A stretch of DNA of 23,039 nucleotides, taken from the IMG/VR virus record IMGVR_UViG_3300042509_000402, positions 1 through 23,039 of that record. One strand, written 5' to 3'. Below, piece by piece: positions 11,220 through 17,217 of the stretch. Below the pieces are notes generated by a model, which was given only the letters and a program-made list of their open reading frames with translations, had not been told where the DNA came from and ran no database searches. A program made the position numbers and the translations under genes. The first letter of the stretch is position 1, and the number at the start of each line of letters is the position of its first letter. The DNA is from a virus.

Positions 11220-11377
11220 TGTTTTAAGGAATAAAGATATTCTATAAGATTTATTTTCAAATCTTCCAACTCCTCTTCGCAACCAAGTTCTTTTGCTGTC
11301 ATTCGAATTTCAATATTTTTTGTATGAAGGTCTTCAAGCATCAGGTCAATTGCTTGATTTTTTGATTGGTTTGGCAT
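11216..11377 (-). CDS. small unknown protein (53 aa)
   Basis: MPNQSKNQAIDLMLEDLHTK... ends IEYLYSLKQ. It is an acidic helical protein. It starts inside the lipoprotein gene (32-bp overlap) and its stop overlaps the next ATG by 4 bp. No ribosome site is clear, so it probably relies on translational coupling. Confidence 0.7.
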   Translation of the reverse strand: MPNQSKNQAIDLMLEDLHTKNIEIRMTAKELGCEEELEDLKINLIEYLYSLKQ

Positions 11378-11546
11378 TTTTATTTTCTTTTACAATAACT
11401 GGACAGGATGGGACAATCTTTTTTATTTCTTTAATGATTTCTGTTTTTTGTTGATTATTCAAACCAACCACATTTACTACATTATCAATCAATTGAATTG
11501 CTTGCGAACAAGATATAATGGTTGTTGAAAGTATCAGAGCAACCAT
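11346..11546 (-). CDS. small lipoprotein (66 aa)
   Basis: The N-terminus MVALILSTTIISC is a short hydrophobic signal ending in a lipobox-like I-I-S-C, so Cys13 would be lipid-modified and the mature 54-aa chain anchored to a membrane. The mature part is helical and Lys-rich (QQKTEIIKEIKKIV...). The signal lacks the usual N-terminal Lys/Arg, which weakens the call. AGGAG lies 7 nt before the ATG. Possible roles are an outer-membrane spanin or a superinfection factor; the sequence does not decide. Confidence 0.72.
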   Translation of the reverse strand: MVALILSTTIISCSQAIQLIDNVVNVVGLNNQQKTEIIKEIKKIVPSCPVIVKENKNAKPIKKSSN

Positions 11547-11572
11547 AACCCTACTCCTAATTCTATATCTAT

Positions 11573-11836
11573 CTAATCAGTAAATCCCAGATTGCAATCA
11601 CTAGTGTCTACAATTTTCCAATCAAGGTAAAGTTCATTTAGATAATCAAGCAAAGCATCTTCATCTTTAGGAATAACTTCATCTTCATCCAGTTCAAAAC
11701 TTGCTTCACAAAGTGCTGGACCATATTCTGGTGGGTCATAAAGAGTAGCAGGATAAATCTCAATTACATCTTCCACAATACCACGAACATAGATTTCATT
11801 TTCGTTTTGTTGAAAGGTTTCAATTACACTAATCAT
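11573..11836 (-). CDS. acidic unknown protein (87 aa)
   Basis: MISVIETFQQNENEIYVRGI... has an N-terminal beta segment, YPATLYDPPEYGPALCEASF in the middle, and an acidic helix (EDEVIPKDEDALLDYLNELYLDW). It is strongly acidic, as expected of some phage inhibitors or DNA mimics, but no family is recognised. ATG 11836 forms an ATGA overlap with the preceding gene. Confidence 0.78.
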   Translation of the reverse strand: MISVIETFQQNENEIYVRGIVEDVIEIYPATLYDPPEYGPALCEASFELDEDEVIPKDEDALLDYLNELYLDWKIVDTSDCNLGFTD

Positions 11837-12000
11837 TTTTTTCTACGAGTTTCCTTTTGAATAAATTTCTTTGCGGTTTCAAGGGAATGATGAACACATA
11901 TTTGTTCTCCATTATAAATGGAGATATACTTATTTTTGTGCCAGGGCACTGCTGCCCACATCCCATCACTGCTAATGTATCCGTCAGTGTTCATAAGCAT
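11833..12000 (-). CDS. small unknown protein (55 aa)
   Basis: Possible starts are ATG 12000 (MLMNTDGYISS) or ATG 11994; neither has a good ribosome site. The sequence YISSDGMWAAVPWHKNKYIS then a helix (LETAKKFIQKETRRKK) suggests a small beta-beta-alpha protein with a basic tail. It follows tRNA-Arg by 15 bp and probably shares its transcript. Function unknown. Confidence 0.72.
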   Translation of the reverse strand: MLMNTDGYISSDGMWAAVPWHKNKYISIYNGEQICVHHSLETAKKFIQKETRRKK

Positions 12001-12015
12001 TATAAAGTAAACAAA

Positions 12016-12088
12016 CAGGCACGGCTGGACTCGAACCAGCAATAGACAACTTAGAAGGTTGGTGCATTATCCATTATGCTACGTGCCC
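12016..12088 (-). tRNA. tRNA-Arg (anticodon TCT)
   Basis: The acceptor GGGCACG/CGTGCCT closes with a G1-U72 pair, the anticodon loop is CTTCTAA, and the T-arm GCTGG/CCAGC is perfect. Anticodon TCT reads AGA arginine codons, rare in GC-rich hosts. Discriminator G, no CCA. A sigma70-type promoter lies at 12117-12145; the hairpin at 12091-12113 lies between it and the tRNA. Confidence 0.95.
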
Positions 12089-12090
12089 AT

Positions 12091-12113
12091 AAAAAAGAGA
12101 GGAACTCTCTCTT
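12091..12113 (-). terminator. hairpin with U-run just before tRNA-Arg
   Basis: On the minus strand AAGAGAG, loop AGTTC and CTCTCTT form a 7-bp stem, then T-rich sequence (six T in total, partly in the stem). It looks like a terminator for the 50-aa gene, but also sits 2 nt before the tRNA and could be a processing hairpin. Confidence 0.55.
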
Positions 12114-12116
12114 CAA

Positions 12117-12145
12117 ATTTTACCTCGACCAATCATCAAAGTCAA
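12117..12145 (-). promoter_or_regulatory. sigma70-type promoter for tRNA-Arg, inside the 50-aa gene
   Basis: -35 TTGACT (12140-12145), 17-bp spacer, -10 TAAAAT (12117-12122). Both boxes lie at the 3' end of the 50-aa gene. The predicted start is 12110, 22 nt before tRNA-Arg, so the transcript would begin with the hairpin at 12091-12113. Confidence 0.6.
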
Positions 12146-12272
12146 TATCTTCGTTTTGAATCTTATGATGAAGTTGGTAAAGGTCTTCATAATCAATCCC
12201 AAGATATTCTGCGAAACTTTCTAGGTCTTCGTGTTTATCAAGATTGACTAAATCCTTGGTTTCTTGAGTCAT
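12120..12272 (-). CDS. small acidic unknown protein (50 aa)
   Basis: MTQETKDLVNLDKHEDLESF... ends DFDDWSR. GGAGG lies 8 nt before this ATG (12272); another ATG 6 nt earlier is too close to the ribosome site. It is strongly acidic and helical with no recognised fold. Its 3' end carries the tRNA-Arg promoter. Confidence 0.75.
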   Translation of the reverse strand: MTQETKDLVNLDKHEDLESFAEYLGIDYEDLYQLHHKIQNEDIDFDDWSR

Positions 12273-12286
12273 TTTCATTCCTCCAT

Positions 12287-12421
12287 TCAATAGCCGTATC
12301 TTGAAATCATTTGGTCCATTCTATCCTCTCTATACTCTTCTTCTTGATTGTCCTCGATGTTATTTTCTTGGAGCTCTTCGTAGATTGTATCTGCGTCTTT
12401 ATCTAGAAAAAGTTGAGTCAT
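12287..12421 (-). CDS. small acidic unknown protein (44 aa)
   Basis: The start is ATG 12421 (MTQLFLDKDADTIYEELQEN). The earlier open frame comes from a GTG inside the cobS end. The protein is very acidic and helical, with a YREDRMDQMISRYGY tail. It follows cobS by 47 bp. Function unknown. Confidence 0.68.
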   Translation of the reverse strand: MTQLFLDKDADTIYEELQENNIEDNQEEEYREDRMDQMISRYGY

Positions 12422-12454
12422 AGGAAGAAAAAGGGCAAAGTTTGTTCTATATAT

Positions 12455-12484
12455 CACAGAAAAGGGAATCACCCCTCTTCTGTG
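12455..12484 (-). other. 12-bp hairpin with the cobS stop codon in its loop
   Basis: On the minus strand CACAGAAGAGGG (12473-12484) pairs with CCCTTTTCTGTG (12455-12466), with one G-U pair, around a 6-nt loop. The loop contains the TGA stop of cobS (12469-12471). No U-run follows, so it may stabilise the mRNA end or slow ribosomes rather than terminate. Confidence 0.6.
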
Positions 12485-13602
12485 TTGTTTTGTTGAAATT
12501 CTGCGTCAATTTTGTCGTAGAGTTCAACAAATGTTGCTTTCGTCTCATCATCAAAACGATTCAGACAAACTTTGAGTGCTTTGTCTTTCTTACCAAAGAT
12601 AGAATATGCTTTGATAATATGAACCAGACGACGAGTAGAAATCACTTCATCAATACCACCATCAGCAAAGGTCTTACGAATAATCTCAGACCAAGTGCAG
12701 AGGTGTTTGATGAAATCGGTGTGCTCACCAATCATAGGAATATTAAGTGATTCTGCCACCTTTGTCAAGATTTTGGTTTCCACAGAAATAGTAGGATATT
12801 CCTGCTCGAAGGTAATCGGGAATCGTTCCAAGAATGCTTCATTCAGCACATTGGTGCCGATGAAACGACCATCATCAGAACCTTTACCTTTGGTGTTTGC
12901 AGTTGCAATCACATTGAATCCTGCCTTTGGAGCAACGTGCTTGCCAATCTTCTTCAGAAAGACACCTTTACCTTCCAGAACAGATTGCAGACACATAATC
13001 TTGTTAGATGCCAGGTCAATCTCATCCAGAAGAAGAATTGCACCACGTTCCATTGCTTCAACCACAGGACCATTGTGCCATACAGTTTCCCCATTCACAA
13101 GCCTAAATCCACCAATCAGGTCATCCTCATCAGTTTCAACGGTGATATTGACACGAATCAGTTCCCGATTAAGTTGGGCACAAGACTGTTCCACACCGAA
13201 AGTTTTTCCGTTGCCAGAAAGACCAGTGATGAAAGAAGGATAGAATAGACCAGACTGAATAACTTTCTTAATATCCGAAAAGTTACCAAAGCTGACGAAG
13301 GTAGCATCTTTTTTGGGAATAAGGTTTTGAATAACAGAGGTCATAGTTGCCACACCAGGAACCGTATCGGAACCTTCTGCAGCAGGAGAGTTGTAAGTTT
13401 CTTCAAGTTCTTGCACGGTTGCCTCCAGATTCCATTTACCACGACCCACCTTATATTGATTCAGATACTTGGAAAGAGTCGCATAAGTTGTATTGAGTTG
13501 CGTTGCAACTTCTTTAACGGCATCAGCACCAAACTCGGTGCCAAACTTTTCTTTCAGAATAGAGATTGCTTGGTCGGTCATAATGTTAGATTTGCTAGGC
13601 AT
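12469..13602 (-). CDS. cobS: CobS-like (MoxR-type) AAA+ ATPase
   Basis: A 377-aa protein with Walker A GLSGNGKT (127-134), Walker B ILLLDEID (189-196) and sensor-1-like IATANT (232-237), fitting the CobS/MoxR branch of AAA+ ATPases. The N-terminal 60 residues (AVKEVATQLNTTYATLSKYL) look like a helix-turn-helix, an addition to the core. Cellular CobS works with CobT and CobN to insert cobalt; here no CobN is in the window, so chaperone or remodelling of a partner is more likely. The VWA gene directly upstream is the likely partner. cobS homologues are typical of T4-like cyanophages. Promoter: extended -10 at 13625-13633. Confidence 0.9.
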   Translation of the reverse strand: MPSKSNIMTDQAISILKEKFGTEFGADAVKEVATQLNTTYATLSKYLNQYKVGRGKWNLEATVQELEETYNSPAAEGSDTVPGVATMTSVIQNLIPKKDATFVSFGNFSDIKKVIQSGLFYPSFITGLSGNGKTFGVEQSCAQLNRELIRVNITVETDEDDLIGGFRLVNGETVWHNGPVVEAMERGAILLLDEIDLASNKIMCLQSVLEGKGVFLKKIGKHVAPKAGFNVIATANTKGKGSDDGRFIGTNVLNEAFLERFPITFEQEYPTISVETKILTKVAESLNIPMIGEHTDFIKHLCTWSEIIRKTFADGGIDEVISTRRLVHIIKAYSIFGKKDKALKVCLNRFDDETKATFVELYDKIDAEFQQNNTEEG

Positions 13603-13612
13603 CGGTTGGTTT

Positions 13613-13633
13613 GATTACTTCGTAATCATAGCA
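13613..13633 (-). promoter_or_regulatory. extended -10 promoter with perfect GATTAC dyad, cobS
   Basis: The minus strand shows TGC-TATGAT (13625-13633). Overlapping the -10 and +1, GATTAC-GAA-GTAATC (13613-13627) is a perfect 6-bp dyad. A near-copy stands before the KTSC-like gene. It could be an operator or a 5' RNA hairpin. Confidence 0.6.
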
Positions 13634-13649
13634 GGGATTTGGGGGGTTT

Positions 13650-13670
13650 GGGGTGCCTTAGGGACACCCC
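13650..13670 (-). terminator. weak hairpin after the VWA gene
   Basis: GGGGTG/CACCCC plus two inner pairs, with one bulge, 10 bp downstream of the VWA stop. No U-run follows, so termination is uncertain; it separates the VWA gene from the cobS promoter. Confidence 0.45.
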
Positions 13671-13680
13671 GCAAAGTGGT

Positions 13681-15864
13681 CTAGGCAATCATTTCAACAA
13701 AAGAACCCAGAAGTTTTTTGTTAGTCCTTTTCTTGCCAAGAACTTTAGTGAAGGCAGATTTGATTTGTGCCTTGGTCGCATTCTCGGGAACAGAGAACTC
13801 CTCTTCTTGTGCAAGAGAACTAGAAGCAATCACATTGAATTGGTCAAATCCAGTATTATCAAAACGAACACATTGGTTCTTTTTGTATTCTGATTTCACA
13901 CTATCATAGTTGTTATAATCACCACCATACCAACGATAGCAGGTTTGAAAATCACGACTAGGAGTGATACGGAAATTGATGAGATTCACAGTTGGAAACT
14001 TATCCTTTACCGTTTGAAGAAGAACTTTCGCATAACGAGGGAAATTATCATAATTCAGGGGAGGATAAATCCGACCAGATTTACGATCACGAATTGCAGT
14101 ACGATTGTACTTTGTATGACCGATATAAGAATCACTATCATACTTTTTACGTTCAACCGTCACAGAATTTTGATACCCTTCACCATCAGTCAGAAAAATA
14201 ACATTGACCTTCTGCAGTTTATTCTTTGCCTGAAAATCAGGAATCAAAGAATGAAGAGCAATGATACTTTCACCAATCGGAGAACCAGACAGGTCAAGAT
14301 GAGGAGGAACAGCACCAGACCGTTTCTGATAAGAATAGCAAGCAACCCAAATGTTCTTGAGTTGTTCTTCAAGAACACGATTATTGGTCTTGCTGGTGAA
14401 AAAATTCATCAGACGGAAAGAGTTTTCAGGTGCAAGAACACCAGCAACTTTTTCATAAACAGGAGGATGATTCGGTTGCAGTTCCACATAAGAATTGCAA
14501 TCTACAGTAAAGGCATAAACCTCAAAAGGAATATTTACTTTACGGCAAAACCAAATGAGATTTAGAAGTTGCTTATAAGCATCCAGAATGAATTCATTCA
14601 TTGAACCAGACCAGTCAAGAATAAAAATGAGACCGTGATTCTTACCATCAGGAACCACAGAGACCTTCTTAAACAGGTCTTCATTGAACTTATAGGTATG
14701 AAGTTTCTGTGTATCCAGAACACCAGTACGAGCGGTGCTAGAACGAGCATACTGGTCTGCAGATTTCTTACACTCAAACTCTTTTACAAGATAAGAAACT
14801 TCTTTTTCTGCAGACTTCTTGTAAATATTGTATTCTTTACAAGCAGCATCATAGGAATCACGAATCCAACTATTATTATTTGTATAGAACTCCTTTGCTT
14901 TACGATGAATAAACTCATTCGGAATCACCATCGTTTCAAGATTCATTTTGGGAAGTTCCACATAATGAGTTTCATGAGCATACTTATCCACAAGGTCCTG
15001 AGACTTCTCATCAAAAGAACGAGAAGTTTTGGATTTCAATTCATCTTTATTAGTTTCTCCGTGCTGATTACTTGCTTCCTGACCAAAACCACCACCATTT
15101 GGTGCTTCCAGAGACTTATTCATCTCATCACCAAAGGATTCACCATCAGTTTGAGACTGTCCCTGAGAATCTTGTTCTAGTTCAGTTTTATTCTGTCCGT
15201 CCTGATTCTCACCATCTTCAGAAGATTGCGATTGAGGAGTTTCAACTTCTTCCCCACCAGAACCAGACATTTCATCTTCACCACCAGCACTGGGCATAGA
15301 ATCTACCTTCTGACGTTTGTATTGCACGAACTCGGTAATTTCACGAGCAAGTTGCAGCACTTCATCAAAGGTTTCGGTACAAGAAGCACGAGTCAGAAAC
15401 TCATTTTCTTCATCACCGAAAGCAATGTTATGAAATGCACCGATCTTGAAGTACAGATTGATTCGGTCAATAAAACTCAAATCATCCAGTTTCTCATCCT
15501 TAGTGGAGAAGAAATCATCGTTGTTGAGTTCATTATAACCATTATAGAAAGTCCGAGAAAGACCAGGATACTTTTTCTTCATCAGACGTTCTACACGAAC
15601 ATCTTCCAGAACATTCACGAAGTCTTTAGGAACTTCAGGATATTCTTCAGTCCAGTCAATATTATCGGTATAAAGTGCGTGACCCACTTCATGACCAACA
15701 AGAAGGTCATAAACAATCGCAGATGCTTTATCCCAGGTAGGAAGAGTCAACACACGACGATCCACATCAAACATTGCAGTCGGAACTTTTTTGTGCTCGA
15801 TGATAAGATTCTCAGTTGCCAGACATTTGGCAAGAGAACCCTTGACTTCTAGATTTACGGACAT
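13681..15864 (-). CDS. VWA-domain protein with HExxH metallopeptidase-like N-terminus (CobT-like)
   Basis: A 727-aa protein. The N-terminal part has HEVGH (58-62) and, 25 residues on, NVLEDVRVERL (84-94), the layout of a zinc metallopeptidase with a Glu third ligand. An acidic Gln/Gly/Ser-rich linker spans about 190-290. The C-terminal VWA domain has the metal-ion-dependent adhesion motif DWSGS (417-421) and TDG at about 560. CobT-type proteins pair with CobS-type ATPases, and cobS lies next downstream with a 78-bp gap. Whether the peptidase site is active, and what it acts on, is unknown. Its own extended -10 (15889-15897) follows the terminator at 15899-15920. Confidence 0.88.
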   Translation of the reverse strand: MSVNLEVKGSLAKCLATENLIIEHKKVPTAMFDVDRRVLTLPTWDKASAIVYDLLVGHEVGHALYTDNIDWTEEYPEVPKDFVNVLEDVRVERLMKKKYPGLSRTFYNGYNELNNDDFFSTKDEKLDDLSFIDRINLYFKIGAFHNIAFGDEENEFLTRASCTETFDEVLQLAREITEFVQYKRQKVDSMPSAGGEDEMSGSGGEEVETPQSQSSEDGENQDGQNKTELEQDSQGQSQTDGESFGDEMNKSLEAPNGGGFGQEASNQHGETNKDELKSKTSRSFDEKSQDLVDKYAHETHYVELPKMNLETMVIPNEFIHRKAKEFYTNNNSWIRDSYDAACKEYNIYKKSAEKEVSYLVKEFECKKSADQYARSSTARTGVLDTQKLHTYKFNEDLFKKVSVVPDGKNHGLIFILDWSGSMNEFILDAYKQLLNLIWFCRKVNIPFEVYAFTVDCNSYVELQPNHPPVYEKVAGVLAPENSFRLMNFFTSKTNNRVLEEQLKNIWVACYSYQKRSGAVPPHLDLSGSPIGESIIALHSLIPDFQAKNKLQKVNVIFLTDGEGYQNSVTVERKKYDSDSYIGHTKYNRTAIRDRKSGRIYPPLNYDNFPRYAKVLLQTVKDKFPTVNLINFRITPSRDFQTCYRWYGGDYNNYDSVKSEYKKNQCVRFDNTGFDQFNVIASSSLAQEEEFSVPENATKAQIKSAFTKVLGKKRTNKKLLGSFVEMIA

Positions 15865-15888
15865 CTGGTTTGCTTTTGAACTTCTAGT

Positions 15889-15897
15889 ATCATAACA
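15889..15897 (-). promoter_or_regulatory. extended -10 promoter (TGTTATGAT) of the VWA gene
   Basis: TGT-TATGAT on the minus strand, 24 bp before the ATG at 15864 and immediately downstream of the terminator U-run. No matching -35 is seen. Confidence 0.55.
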
Positions 15898-15898
15898 G

Positions 15899-15920
15899 AA
15901 AAAAGGGGGCAGTTGCCCCC
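15899..15920 (-). terminator. intrinsic terminator of the putative small RNA
   Basis: On the minus strand GGGGGC, loop AACT and GCCCCC form a perfect GC stem, directly followed by six T. It is the strongest terminator in the window. Confidence 0.9.
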
Positions 15921-15993
15921 CAATGTTCCACCTCGAAAACCGTCCCCACCACAGAACGGGTCTTACAACTCAAAGATACAAAGTTGTGAAGAC
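15899..15993 (-). ncRNA. putative 95-nt structured small RNA
   Basis: A consensus promoter (16000-16028) predicts a start at G15993, and an intrinsic terminator ends at 15899; no open frame of note lies between. The RNA would begin with a hairpin, GTCTT and ACAACT pairing with AGTTGT and AAGAC (15960-15993, 11 bp with one bulged base), then a short imperfect stem (CCGTTC/GGACGG), a single-stranded GAGGTGGAAC segment, and the terminator stem. It is either a free-standing regulatory RNA or an attenuated leader of the VWA gene. Prediction only. Confidence 0.55.
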
Positions 15994-15999
15994 TTATTC

Positions 16000-16028
16000 A
16001 TCATACATCAAACAATTTTAGGTGTCAA
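16000..16028 (-). promoter_or_regulatory. leftward sigma70 consensus promoter
   Basis: -35 TTGACA (16023-16028), 17-bp spacer, -10 TATGAT (16000-16005). Predicted start G15993. It faces the terminator at 15899 with no gene between. Its -35 forms a dyad with that of the opposite promoter. Confidence 0.78.
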
Positions 16029-16031
16029 GTG

Positions 16032-16060
16032 TTGACAAGATATCAAAATCTACCTAAAAT
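16032..16060 (+). promoter_or_regulatory. rightward sigma70-type promoter, divergent and antisense to genes
   Basis: On the plus strand -35 TTGACA (16032-16037), 17-bp spacer, -10 TAAAAT (16055-16060), predicted start G16067. It is the only strong plus-strand promoter I see. A transcript would run antisense to the 148-aa gene. The two -35 boxes form TGTCAA-GTG-TTGACA. A 9-bp inverted repeat ATTTTAGGT/ACCTAAAAT (16015-16023 and 16052-16060) frames the region. Confidence 0.5.
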
Positions 16061-16084
16061 CACTCTGTTGGGTTTGAAGATAAA

Positions 16085-16531
16085 TTATATCTCAGTATCT
16101 ATAGGTCTTTCCCATTCAGTACCTTCTTGAACTATACCATCTCCATCACCATCCCTTGCGTCAGGGTTATAACCATCAGCAATTTTTTCTTCTAATGTTT
16201 GTTCTATAGAAACATTCTCCCAAGGAAGAGGCAATGAAATGATCGGAGGATTGTGTTGTGATGCGATTTCATTTGAAAGTCTCATTTGCAAATAATCAAC
16301 ATCAAGGTTACTTTCTAACCAACCAATCACAGTTTCTTTTGTTAAAGTTGAGTAATCAAAAAATTCTTCTGAACTTGGTGATGAGAGAGGATAAGAATTA
16401 GAACATTCTGCAGAATATCCATTCTCATCTTGTGCTTTTAGTCCCCAATTGATAACTTTTACTACGTTCGTCAATCCATTTTCCGATGGGGCACAATCCA
16501 ATCTAGAAATACTCCAAGTATAAGTAATCAT
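16085..16531 (-). CDS. phage structural-type protein with C-terminal EF-hand-like motif
   Basis: A 148-aa protein. The start MITYTWSISRLDCAPSENGL and the later NPPIISLPLPW resemble a small family of T4-like phage proteins found near tail and neck genes (the DUF7936 type, by memory). The last 30 residues, DGYNPDARDGDGDGIVQEGT, form an acidic D-x-D-x-D-G calcium-binding-like loop followed by EWERP, an add-on outside that core. It ends the string that begins with the fibre genes, after the dioxygenase. Likely a virion or tail-associated protein. Confidence 0.8.
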   Translation of the reverse strand: MITYTWSISRLDCAPSENGLTNVVKVINWGLKAQDENGYSAECSNSYPLSSPSSEEFFDYSTLTKETVIGWLESNLDVDYLQMRLSNEIASQHNPPIISLPLPWENVSIEQTLEEKIADGYNPDARDGDGDGIVQEGTEWERPIDTEI

Positions 16532-16537
16532 TCTTCT

Positions 16538-17188
16538 TTAGCACACTCCATATTTAGATTTGAGGTTATTGGATTGTGTTTCTAAACTTTCAAATCCTTT
16601 TACAGTCATCCAAGTCACCATTGAGTATCGGTTTCCTTTAGTGACTGGTTCTACACCGTGACGATAATACCTATTGGAAGGAAAACATACTAAAAGACCA
16701 GGTTCAGGACGAACACGAATATGAAGGTCTGGAAATACAAAATCTCCACCCTCAAATCCATCATTCAAATATAAGACCATTGACAAATCACGATCTACTG
16801 TCTTTCTCCAGAGTTGTGTTTGGTCTGGTGCAGTCCATACACCCTCACCATCAATATGGGGTTGGTAATGTCCTCCTACACCATAGCAAAGTAGTTGTGG
16901 AACTTCACTACTATCAACTTCAAACTGATAAAAAGGATTAATAACTTGCTTTACAATGTGATGCATCAGTTCATTGACCTGTGGAAATACAGGTTCAATG
17001 GGTGCAATTTGAGTATCTCTTGTTTTCTTATCAGTAATCCATTCAGTTCCTCGTGTCTGATTGGATTTGTCTGGGTCAAATACTGAAAGGTCTTCTGTTT
17101 TTGAAGTTTTCATATGATGAACCAATGCATCAATACCTTCTTGACTGATGACTTTTGGTGCAATCAAAATTTTTGATAATAAATTCAT
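16538..17188 (-). CDS. 2-oxoglutarate/Fe(II)-dependent dioxygenase (prolyl-4-hydroxylase-like)
   Basis: A 216-aa enzyme of the P4H-like double-stranded beta-helix family. The iron ligands fit H-x-D in YQPHIDGEG (about 106-114) and the distal His in YYRHGVEPV (about 175), with the 2-oxoglutarate-binding basic residue in KGNRYSMVTW. It would oxidise a protein or small-molecule side chain using 2-oxoglutarate, O2 and Fe(II). A late element (GATAAATA) lies 21 nt upstream, so it is made with virion proteins; its position beside the fibres suggests fibre hydroxylation, but this is inference. Such enzymes are frequent in cyanophages. Confidence 0.9.
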   Translation of the reverse strand: MNLLSKILIAPKVISQEGIDALVHHMKTSKTEDLSVFDPDKSNQTRGTEWITDKKTRDTQIAPIEPVFPQVNELMHHIVKQVINPFYQFEVDSSEVPQLLCYGVGGHYQPHIDGEGVWTAPDQTQLWRKTVDRDLSMVLYLNDGFEGGDFVFPDLHIRVRPEPGLLVCFPSNRYYRHGVEPVTKGNRYSMVTWMTVKGFESLETQSNNLKSKYGVC

Positions 17189-17209
17189 TAGTAATAATGT
17201 AGTTTGAAG

Positions 17210-17217
17210 TATTTATC
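17210..17217 (-). promoter_or_regulatory. T4-type late promoter GATAAATA
   Basis: It lies 21 nt before the ATG at 17188 and overlaps the stop codon of the 736-aa fibre gene (17213-17215), giving the dioxygenase its own late start. Confidence 0.62.

Noticed and set aside
13945-15852. Long plus-strand frames opposite the VWA gene (up to 208 aa)
   Set aside because: The minus-strand gene has clear HExxH and VWA motifs; these frames are rich in Ile/Phe/Arg/Thr with no family pattern, typical of antisense shadows.
12469-15864. Annotating the pair as a functional cobalt chelatase for vitamin B12
   Set aside because: No CobN subunit is in the window and the VWA protein has an extra HExxH domain; only the CobS/VWA family relationship is supported.
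16067-16531. A plus-strand gene downstream of the rightward promoter
   Set aside because: No plus-strand frame with a ribosome site follows; only antisense transcription of the 148-aa gene is plausible.
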